Source of the DNA: Candidatus Rifleibacteriota bacterium | GTDB lineage: Bacteria; Riflebacteria; Ozemobacteria; Ozemobacterales; Ozemobacteraceae | Assembly: GCA_022704885.1 (NCBI GenBank) | Contig: JAKJFO010000034.1 | Location: 1 to 27,939, forward strand | Direction of reading: 5' to 3' | Length of the DNA: 27,939 nucleotides | Part shown: positions 16,883 through 23,861 of the stretch, piece after piece | How positions within the stretch are numbered: position 1 is the first letter of the stretch | How the letters are laid out: each line of letters starts with the position of its first letter | Notes under the pieces: model-generated | What the model saw: the letters and a program-made list of their open reading frames with translations, nothing else | What the model was told of the DNA's origin: nothing | Database searches by the model: none | Made by a program: the position numbers and the translations under genes

Positions 16883-16987
16883 CATGCTACGGGTGTTTGC
16901 TGGCCCAGCCAAACCGGTACAGACAAAGCCCGCTGAGAACGAAATTGTAGACACCCTTCATGGATTCGCGAAAGGAGACTTGTTTAA

Positions 16988-17755
16988 ATGTTGAAACGTA
17001 TCTCGATTTTTCTGAGCGTTCTGCTTCTTGTATCGGTGGCTTTCAGCGCCACAGCCCAGGAGAAGGTGCTCCTGCAGTACAACCCGGCTGCCGGCACTAC
17101 CGCCAAATACAAGATGAACATCCGTGGCAATACTATTGTCACTGCTTATCAGAGAGCCCAGAGAACCAATCTCGAAACTGCCATGATCATTGAGCAGAAG
17201 GTTACCGGTGTTGACAAAGACGGCAACATCGACATGGCCACCACCATTCTCGATGGCACCATCACTGTAAACAACACCCCCACACAGCTCCCGAACATCG
17301 GCCAGATTATCAGCGTTAAAATGGCCAAGAACGGCGAAATCCTTTCTTCTACCGGCATGGATCAGCAGGGTGGCAACTTCAACCAGATGCAGATCAAATT
17401 CCCCAACAAGCCCGTAGGCGTTGGCGAAAACTGGACCTCAAACATTCCAGCCAATCCGCAGCTGCCGATCCCGATGAACGTAAAATACACCGTTATGGGC
17501 TTTGAAAAAGTCGGCGGCGAAGATTGCGTTAAGCTGGCCTCTGAAGTTTCTACCGCTCAGGGCGCAGCCGGCAGCATCAACCTCGATGTTAAAGCCAACG
17601 GCAACATCTGGTTCGCCTACAAAAAAGGCATCATGATCAAGAACGAAGTAACTTCCAACATGCTGATGGTCATGGAAAACGACCTGGGCGCCGGCAAGAA
17701 GGAAAAGATCGAAACTCGCATGAATCTCAGTCTCAACATGGGGTTGACTAAATAA
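16988..17755 (+). CDS. Secreted protein of unknown function, probably beta-rich
   Basis: The 255-aa product starts at the ATG at 16988 with AAAGGAG ten bases upstream. Residues 1-24 are a clear signal peptide (MLKRISIF, hydrophobic core, cleavage ATAQ-EK). The mature part is a regular alternation of strands and turns with VDKDGNIDMATTILDG, PVGVGENWTS and DVKANGNIWFAYKKG, resembling DUF6263-like secreted proteins; this family link is tentative. It has no anchor and only one Cys in the mature chain. A near-consensus promoter and structured leader suggest high expression. Strong candidate promoter elements for the next gene begin 12 bases after its stop codons. Confidence 0.82.
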   Translation: MLKRISIFLSVLLLVSVAFSATAQEKVLLQYNPAAGTTAKYKMNIRGNTIVTAYQRAQRTNLETAMIIEQKVTGVDKDGNIDMATTILDGTITVNNTPTQLPNIGQIISVKMAKNGEILSSTGMDQQGGNFNQMQIKFPNKPVGVGENWTSNIPANPQLPIPMNVKYTVMGFEKVGGEDCVKLASEVSTAQGAAGSINLDVKANGNIWFAYKKGIMIKNEVTSNMLMVMENDLGAGKKEKIETRMNLSLNMGLTK

Positions 17756-17766
17756 TAAAAGGTACC

Positions 17767-17795
17767 TTGACGCATCAGGATTCCATTCTTATAAT
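17767..17795 (+). promoter_or_regulatory. Strong candidate promoter with long leader
   Basis: TTGACG (17767-17772), 17-base spacer and perfect TATAAT (17790-17795). Transcription would start near 17802, about 245 bases before the ATG at 18047. GGATTCC in the spacer and GGAATCC at 17834-17840 form a spaced inverted repeat that could be an operator. Confidence 0.75.
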
Positions 17796-17901
17796 CTTAT
17801 ACAAGATACAAGAAGGTCTTTGAAAAACCTAACGGAATCCAGTAATCAAGCGTATTTCGAACGCAAATTCGTTTGATGTTCGTACAAAAATTCGAAACTG
17901 G

Positions 17902-17930
17902 AGCTCCGCTTACCCGAGCGGAGCTTCTTT
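17902..17930 (+). terminator. Terminator-like hairpin inside the leader
   Basis: An 8-bp perfect stem (AGCTCCGC 17902-17909 with GCGGAGCT 17918-17925), loop TTACCCGA, then TCTTT. It lies about 100 bases after the predicted start point, so it could end a short RNA, attenuate the downstream gene, or simply be a leader stem. Confidence 0.6.
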
Positions 17931-17937
17931 AATACCC

Positions 17938-17955
17938 GATACTTACCCGAGTATC
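17938..17955 (+). other. Second leader hairpin with the same loop
   Basis: GATAC and GTATC form a 5-bp stem around the loop TTACCCGA. The apex CTTACCCGAG (17942-17951) is identical to that of the hairpin at 17902-17925, while the stems differ. Confidence 0.6.
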
Positions 17956-18046
17956 AGTGTGTTACCTACCTACCCATCATTTCAAATTTCGAAAGGAGGA
18001 AGGATCAAGTTTCTATTTGGTTCAGATCCTTACAGGAGGAAGTATT

Positions 18047-18961
18047 ATGAGGTTGAAACGTAGTTTCATGAAAATGCTCGCGACAACCTTAGCCGTAGTC
18101 ATGTTCCTTACGGCCTTCGGATCGGCAACTGCTCAGGCAAGCCTGTTCTCGAAGATCAAGGACTCGGTTAAGAACAATCCGGTCAAGACGGCTCTTGCTG
18201 GTGTTGCAGCGGTTGGTGGTGCAGTTCTTGCAGCTCCATACATTGCAAGTGCAGTAGGATTCGCATCTGGAACGGTTGCAGGCGTAGCTGGTGGAGCGAC
18301 AGCAGCAGTAGCAGGCGCCGGAGCCGGTATTGCCGGTATCGGTGCTACTATCTGGGGCGGCATCTCAGCTGCAGGTGGATTTATTACAGGCGCTCTCGGT
18401 GCAATCGGTGGCGCAATCGGCAGTGTATTCTCTGGCATCGCAGGTTTCATCGGTGGTATCATCGGCAGCCCGCTCTTCATCCCGGCCCTGTGTCTGGTTG
18501 GTGCAGCAGTCGTTGGTTATTTCCTGTGGAAACGCTACAAACGCCAGAATCAGACTATTGGCAACAGCAACAATCTGCCGTCAGTATCTGTATCAGCTCC
18601 TTCGAGCGAAATCGTCGTCAGCCCGAACGTAGGTGCGCCAGTTCCTTCAGTGGCACCGGCTGCTGAAATTCCGGTTTCCGCGCCAACAGCTTCAACAGCA
18701 CCGGTAACGGCTTCAGTTGAAACCCCGGCAGAACCGGCTCCGTCAGCCAATGCCTCTACCGCCCTGAAGAACGCTCACGCTGAATACATCAAGGCTTACA
18801 ACAAGTACATCAACATGGTTACCAATATCGGCGGCAGTGAAAACCCCGATGAGGAACTCAGATCTAATCTGCTTCGCACCGATACTCAGAAAGCTCTCAA
18901 TGATTATCGTGAAGCATACAACCGCTACGTAACTCTCCTTCGCCAGAGTAATTCGAAGTAG
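18047..18961 (+). CDS. Exported glycine-zipper protein with membrane segment and helical repeat tail
   Basis: The ATG at 18047 has AGGAGG seven bases upstream; the frame is open earlier but without support. The 304-aa product has a signal peptide (1-31, cleavage near AQA-SL). Residues 47-142 are almost all Gly, Ala, Val and Ile in GxxxG-type spacing, typical of membrane-inserting glycine zippers. A stronger membrane helix (about 144-161) ends in WKRYKRQ. A Pro/Ala/Ser linker (175-238) leads to two related helices, EYIKAYNKYINMV and DYREAYNRYVTLL, 40 residues apart. No family is recognised. It could be a pore-former, a surface-layer anchor or a secreted membrane-active protein. Its strong promoter and complex leader indicate regulated, abundant expression. 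Confidence 0.82.
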   Translation: MRLKRSFMKMLATTLAVVMFLTAFGSATAQASLFSKIKDSVKNNPVKTALAGVAAVGGAVLAAPYIASAVGFASGTVAGVAGGATAAVAGAGAGIAGIGATIWGGISAAGGFITGALGAIGGAIGSVFSGIAGFIGGIIGSPLFIPALCLVGAAVVGYFLWKRYKRQNQTIGNSNNLPSVSVSAPSSEIVVSPNVGAPVPSVAPAAEIPVSAPTASTAPVTASVETPAEPAPSANASTALKNAHAEYIKAYNKYINMVTNIGGSENPDEELRSNLLRTDTQKALNDYREAYNRYVTLLRQSNSK

Positions 18962-18970
18962 CTTTACGTA

Positions 18971-19006
18971 AAAAAAGCCCGGGTCTTCAGGACCCGGGCC
19001 TTTTTT
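18971..19006. terminator. Bidirectional rho-independent terminator
   Basis: A 9-bp GC-rich stem (GCCCGGGTC 18977-18985 with GACCCGGGC 18991-18999) is flanked by an A-run on the left and a T-run on the right, so it can stop both the glycine-zipper gene and the convergent prmA transcript. Confidence 0.92.
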
Positions 19007-19034
19007 ATTCTCTGAAAACCGTCACCGAGGAACT

Positions 19035-19934
19035 TCAGACACGCTCAAGATAAAAGCCATGCCAGTCGCCATCAGTGATTTCGCGGTTCAGCCGCCAGCC
19101 GTTGTCGGCAAAAGCCTTTCTGACAGCTGCCGCGTTCGTTGAATTGACCCCGGAAAAAACACCCCAGGCGCCGGGCCGGACCCACTTCGACATCAGCGGC
19201 AGATATTCGATGATAACCGGTGACGTAATGTTGGCAATCAGGCCTTCAGCTGGCAGAGCGGGCGTAAAGTTGGCAAGGTCTGAGCAGAGCATCTGCAGAC
19301 GATCTGAGATTCCGTTCAATGCCGCATTTTTACGCATATTTTCGACAGCAGCGCCTTCGATCTCTACTGCAATACCGCCGCTGGCTCCACGCTTCATCAT
19401 GTAAAAAGCAAGAATGCCGCTGCCCGCTCCGATATCGAGAAAATAGCTGCCACCGATTTCGAGCAGCTCCAGCAGCTGCAGACACAATCTGGTAGTCTCG
19501 TGCGTGCCGGTACCAAAAGCCATGCCCGGATCGATAAGAATAGTGATACCCTTGCTTTCGTCTGGCAAAGGCTCAGCCCATGGCGGCCTGATTACAATTG
19601 AGCTGCCAACACAGATCGGCTTGAAGTGCTCTTTAAATCCGAGCATCCAATCCTGATTATCGGCGTATTCTTCGCTGCCGAGGCAGGTCGATGGCAGCTC
19701 AAAATCCTGCAGCCATGCGATAATTTCGCTCTCTATCGCAGCTGTATCCTGCTCGATGGTCGATGCGATGAAGCTGACGATGGTTTCGCCGGTAAGCACG
19801 AAATCGGTTTCGCCCTTCCCTACCGCATCACGGATCTGTGGGCTCGAAAACGCAGACAGGCCAAGCCTTTCGGCAAGGCCGAGAAGAGGTTCTTCGAGAT
19901 CAGATGGAACAGTCAGATTGAATCTTTTGAGCAC
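19035..19934 (-). CDS. prmA: Ribosomal protein L11 methyltransferase PrmA
   Basis: PrmA trimethylates ribosomal protein L11 using SAM. The N-terminal half is the substrate-recognition domain. The Rossmann methyltransferase half has DPGMAFGTGTHETTRL, which is diagnostic for PrmA, then LDIGAGSGILAF (motif I) and the acidic VEIEGAAVENMRKNA. Where most PrmA proteins have NILA this one has NITSP. The length of 299 aa is normal. It starts at GTG, three bases after the stop of the TPR gene, with AAGGG seven bases upstream inside that gene's end; the two are co-transcribed. Identity is well supported. Confidence 0.93.
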   Translation of the reverse strand: MLKRFNLTVPSDLEEPLLGLAERLGLSAFSSPQIRDAVGKGETDFVLTGETIVSFIASTIEQDTAAIESEIIAWLQDFELPSTCLGSEEYADNQDWMLGFKEHFKPICVGSSIVIRPPWAEPLPDESKGITILIDPGMAFGTGTHETTRLCLQLLELLEIGGSYFLDIGAGSGILAFYMMKRGASGGIAVEIEGAAVENMRKNAALNGISDRLQMLCSDLANFTPALPAEGLIANITSPVIIEYLPLMSKWVRPGAWGVFSGVNSTNAAAVRKAFADNGWRLNREITDGDWHGFYLERV

Positions 19935-19937
19935 AGA

Positions 19938-21227
19938 TCATCCCTTTTTGTTGATGCGGGTTATGCGCCCTTCGACCTTTTCGATGAGCAGCTTGTCGTC
20001 GCCGGCAATTTTTTTGATCTGCACCAGAACCTCTTTGGCGCGAACCGGCTGGCCCATGGCTTCGAGTGCATCGGCCTTGCCGAGCATGGCAAAACGGTCA
20101 TTCTCGTCAAATTCGGTGAGAACCTGGTCGAAAGTGCGTAAGGCTCTGTCGTTGAGGCCGACCTCAAGAAACATGCGGCCGAGAACGTTGATCGAATAGA
20201 CATCGTCCGGCTCGAAATTGAGAGCAAACATCAGATTGTAAATGGCATTGGGAAAGTCGCGCTTTTCCTGGTAGGCTTTGCCAAGATTGTAGTAGGCGAA
20301 AGCGTAATCTGGTTGCGCCTCGACAGCCTTTCTCAGATAGATGATGCCGTCATCGAGGCGTCCCTGCAGTACCAGCAGTTTGCCCATATTGCTCAAAACA
20401 AAAGCATCGTCGGGACTCAGGTTAACCGCCATGGCGAACTGCTCTTCGGCTTCGCTATACATGCCCTTGTCAAGATATATCATGCCGAGGTTCTTGAGAA
20501 TTGAAACCTTATCGGCATCATACTGCAGGGCGGCACTGAAATGCTCGCGGGCCGCCTCTACCGTTGAGGTTTCGAGGCAGATGCGCCCGATGTAATAGTG
20601 CGCTTCGCTGTTTTTAGCGTCGATCGCCAGCACCTGGTTGAGATGGCCCTGAGCGGTGACATATGAGCCCTCTTCGATGGCAATGCGACCCAGCAGAATC
20701 ATCGCCGAAACATTGTTGGGCTCGCGTTTGAGAATCTCTTTCGAAAGACGCACAGCCGCTGCAGTATCGCCGATTTCGAACATGACGGTAGCCAGGCTGA
20801 CCTTGTTGTACATATCGTTCGGGTTGCTCTGCAGACTCTTTTCGAGAATCTCGATACACTTTTCGTAATCGCGCTTCATGCGATAGGCAAGTGCCAGCGA
20901 GTTTACCGCATAGCGGTCGGAAGGATTCATCTTCACCGTCTTTTCAAGGGTCTCTATCGCCTTATCGACGTCACCCTGCTCGAGATAAGTGTTGCCAAGA
21001 AGGTAGTTGGTATAGAGATCCTCTTTTTTGACTTCGAGACAGCCGGCCAGCAAGGCTTCGGCCCCGGTGAAATCGCCCTGTTCCTTGAGCACCATCGCGA
21101 GTTTGTTCATGGTATAGATGTCGTTCGGCTTCAATTTGAGAGCTGTTTCGAGAAGAGTTCTCGCCTCGTCAAGGCGGTTTTCCTTGAGAGCTTCGCTTCC
21201 CTTTGTATAGGCTTCCTGAAAATCCAT
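19938..21227 (-). CDS. Cytoplasmic tetratricopeptide-repeat protein
   Basis: The 429-aa product consists almost entirely of about 12 consecutive 34-residue TPR units with NP/D at unit boundaries and the W/L-G-Y-A-x-P pattern (for example NSLALAYRMKRDYEKCIEILEKSLQSNP, broken here by unit ends). There is no signal peptide. AAGGAG lies seven bases before the ATG at 21227; an out-of-frame ATG precedes it by six bases. It sits between the HEAT-repeat receptor and prmA on the same strand, so it may serve as an adaptor for the signalling block, but no sequence feature names a partner. Confidence 0.9.
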   Translation of the reverse strand: MDFQEAYTKGSEALKENRLDEARTLLETALKLKPNDIYTMNKLAMVLKEQGDFTGAEALLAGCLEVKKEDLYTNYLLGNTYLEQGDVDKAIETLEKTVKMNPSDRYAVNSLALAYRMKRDYEKCIEILEKSLQSNPNDMYNKVSLATVMFEIGDTAAAVRLSKEILKREPNNVSAMILLGRIAIEEGSYVTAQGHLNQVLAIDAKNSEAHYYIGRICLETSTVEAAREHFSAALQYDADKVSILKNLGMIYLDKGMYSEAEEQFAMAVNLSPDDAFVLSNMGKLLVLQGRLDDGIIYLRKAVEAQPDYAFAYYNLGKAYQEKRDFPNAIYNLMFALNFEPDDVYSINVLGRMFLEVGLNDRALRTFDQVLTEFDENDRFAMLGKADALEAMGQPVRAKEVLVQIKKIAGDDKLLIEKVEGRITRINKKG

Positions 21228-21302
21228 GGCATGACTCCTTCTCTTGTTACGTGCAGGCAGCTGCCTGCAAACCTGTTCAACCGGGCCGGTCGAACGGCGA
21301 AT

Positions 21303-23861
21303 TTATACTTCTATGTCAAGATCTGCTTTCAATGCGGTCAGCGAGGCGACAACCTGCCGCCGCACCATCGGGTCTTTGTCGGAAAGGGCTCCGACAAGTG
21401 GCTCGACCCCCTGAGCCATACCGAGACGCCCAAGGGCGTAGGCGGCTGAAGCGCGCATGTTGTTCTCAGGGTCCTTGATCATGCGCGACAGCAGCTCAAA
21501 CACCTTAAGATCACCATATTTGCCCAGAGCAATGAGAATGTTCGCCTTAACCCGGTTGTCCTGCTCTTCAACCAGCAGATTGAGAAACTCGTAAACCCGC
21601 TTGCCACCGATAGCTTCGAGAGCTTCGACCGCGTTGGCCTTTACCCTGCGGTCATCCGAGCGCAATTTCTCGGTGAGAATAGCAATATGCTCCTCACTGC
21701 CGACCTTACCGAGAACAGCAATCGCCCTCGACAGAACTTTCGAGTCGGTCTCGCTGTTAACCGCGCTTTCGACAAAACTGCGCACACGATCTGGGGATAC
21801 GCGTTCGATGACATCCATAACATGATAACGCACGTCAGCATCGGCATCCTTGAACCATTCAAACAGTGTTTCGGGGGCAACCTGTTCGGTAGAGGCCTTG
21901 AGAATTCGCAATATCATGATTTTGGTCCAGGAGGTGGCAGTCGGGAAAATGCTGACGAGTTCTGAAATTTCCTTGTAATTACCGACGACATAGGCATTCA
22001 TCCGCCCCTGCTCGGTCGAAAGCACTTCCAGCTCGTCGAAATTTAGCACGTCTTTGAGCAGAATGTCGATTTCGAGGCTGGCCAGCACTTCATCGCTGTC
22101 CTGAACCCGGGCCAGGGTTCTGAAATCACCAAAACCATCACCGATGAGCGAAGTCGCACCTTCCTTGTCTCCGGCCTGTCCACGCACCATTTCCATGGCA
22201 TGCATGGTCAGTTTCGGTGAGAACGGCAGATCCTGACGGCGGCCAAGATCGCGGGCCGCAAGACGCGCTGCATTGAGAGCCTTGAGCAGAGAATCGTGAC
22301 GACTGGGGCAGGTAAACAGCACCAGAACGCCCGAAGGAAACAGCTGCATGCTGACATTCTGTCCGGGCTGCACGATACGCCGCAGAATTGCGAAACATTC
22401 CTGAACTCCAGCAAAGATGCGACTGCCTTCAACACGCGAGATGGCTTCGTCGATGCCGCTGAAATAGAGAAACAGCGAGACGGCGAACAGCTTTTCACCG
22501 TTCTTTTCGTTACCGGAAAGTGCCTTGAGCGTTCGTTCGACAATGCTGCGACTGACATACTGCTGCAGGCCTTTTCCGACCATGTCTCTCTCTTTCATGC
22601 TCATGATCATGAAATTGAAAGCGTGTGCCAGCTGACCGAATTCGTCGTTACGTTCGATATAGATGTTCTGCCGCAGATCGCCGGCTGTAGCCTGTTCCAT
22701 TGCCTGAATGAACCAGGAGATTTCTTTAGAGATACGGCGCGAGATCAGATTCATCAGAAACATCATCAGCACCAGAGCCAGCAAAAACAGCAAGGCAAGC
22801 CGATCGCGAATCATCGCCAGTGGTTCATAACGGTTACTGCTGCGCAGACTGACCTTGAGCGTGCCCACGCGCAGACGCCCGTTCAAAACAGGAATCAGCG
22901 CTTCAAACATGTCCTGGTCATCGAGCCGGAAAATTACCGGCTGATCAGAATTCAGACTCTTGAGATAGTTCTGATCTTCGGCGACATTTGTGCCGGTCAT
23001 CGTCGGATCAGAGTGAAAAATCACGCTTTCATCGCGGATCAGCGCGATAGAAGCAAAAACATCATCAGTTGCCACGATGCGGCTGGATTCACGCAGATCT
23101 TTGTCTTCGCCGGTTTCGATCAAACGCAGGGCAGAGGGCACCAGCATTTTAGAGACGTAAAGAGAGTGCCGGAGAAACGAATCGCGCCAGTTCTGCTCAT
23201 ACCAGCGGTGCAGCGTGACCCGAGAAGCCATGAAAAGCAGCAATATCAAAAGAGCAGAGCCGCCGAGAAGAGTATGCTGCAGATTTGAGGCATGATGCTT
23301 TCTTACGAACCAGTAAGCCGCCAGAGCCAGCAGAACCAGCGAAAACAGCAAAGTGTTGCGAAAGCGAATCTGTGCGACTCTCTGTTCTTCTGCGTCTCTG
23401 AAAAAGCCGACCCGTAGCACCACTTTTTTGCCGTTGGCGGTGACCAGCGGAATGGCTGCTTCGATAAGCGAAGCAGTGCGCGAAGTATCTTTGAACGGAA
23501 TGAGTTTAAGATGAGGGGTTTTGAGCGCCTCTTCTTCGATTTTTTCGAGAACTCCGACCGGCATCGAATAGTTTTCGGCACGCGCCAGCAGGGCGCCGTC
23601 AGATTGTTGAACGGCAGCGTAGGCAATCGCTTCTTCAGCCAGCAGGTTAGACAGGCGCGGCGACAGGTCGAGACGACGGTCAAGCAGATCGATAACCTCA
23701 CGCGCCAGCATCTTAACCAGCATCACCCGCCGATTATCGAAACGTGACTCGACTTCTTCGACTTCAGCCACTGTAAAATAATAAGCAAAACTGCTGATCG
23801 CGACAATGGTTATCAGAACGAGAATGCGCTCAGGCAGTCTTGAATCGCGCAGAAATTTCAT
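21303..23861 (-). CDS. Four-TM receptor with HAMP, degenerate class III cyclase domain and HEAT repeats
   Basis: Domain order over 852 aa: TM1 (12-31), extracytoplasmic sensor (about 33-165), TM2 (168-187), TM3 (198-213), second sensor (about 215-350), TM4 (353-373), HAMP (374-427, ending ERNDEFGQLAHAFNFM), cyclase-like domain (430-625) and five HEAT-type repeats (670-845). The cyclase-like start LQQYVSRSIVERTL matches adenylate cyclases, but the FADIRGF position reads FLYFSGI (Asp to Tyr466) and KFIGDAVMAVF reads QLFPSGVLVLF (Asp to Ser510, Lys to Gln506). Both metal Asp are missing, so cyclase activity is unlikely. The ATG overlaps the stop of the GAF-HD-GYP gene (ATGA). Probably the membrane receptor of that module, with output by binding. 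Confidence 0.85.
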   Translation of the reverse strand: MKFLRDSRLPERILVLITIVAISSFAYYFTVAEVEEVESRFDNRRVMLVKMLAREVIDLLDRRLDLSPRLSNLLAEEAIAYAAVQQSDGALLARAENYSMPVGVLEKIEEEALKTPHLKLIPFKDTSRTASLIEAAIPLVTANGKKVVLRVGFFRDAEEQRVAQIRFRNTLLFSLVLLALAAYWFVRKHHASNLQHTLLGGSALLILLLFMASRVTLHRWYEQNWRDSFLRHSLYVSKMLVPSALRLIETGEDKDLRESSRIVATDDVFASIALIRDESVIFHSDPTMTGTNVAEDQNYLKSLNSDQPVIFRLDDQDMFEALIPVLNGRLRVGTLKVSLRSSNRYEPLAMIRDRLALLFLLALVLMMFLMNLISRRISKEISWFIQAMEQATAGDLRQNIYIERNDEFGQLAHAFNFMIMSMKERDMVGKGLQQYVSRSIVERTLKALSGNEKNGEKLFAVSLFLYFSGIDEAISRVEGSRIFAGVQECFAILRRIVQPGQNVSMQLFPSGVLVLFTCPSRHDSLLKALNAARLAARDLGRRQDLPFSPKLTMHAMEMVRGQAGDKEGATSLIGDGFGDFRTLARVQDSDEVLASLEIDILLKDVLNFDELEVLSTEQGRMNAYVVGNYKEISELVSIFPTATSWTKIMILRILKASTEQVAPETLFEWFKDADADVRYHVMDVIERVSPDRVRSFVESAVNSETDSKVLSRAIAVLGKVGSEEHIAILTEKLRSDDRRVKANAVEALEAIGGKRVYEFLNLLVEEQDNRVKANILIALGKYGDLKVFELLSRMIKDPENNMRASAAYALGRLGMAQGVEPLVGALSDKDPMVRRQVVASLTALKADLDIEV

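Noticed and set aside
16889..16960. TPP riboswitch in the leader of the secreted protein gene
   Set aside because: CGGGTG, CTGAGA and ACACCCTT occur in THI-box order, but the second conserved half (CCTGATC...GCGTAGGGA-like) is missing and the gene product has no thiamine link.
22296..23288. Plus-strand 330-codon frame opposite the receptor gene
   Set aside because: His/Gln-rich composition without a ribosome site or recognisable domain; it is antisense to a clear multi-domain gene.
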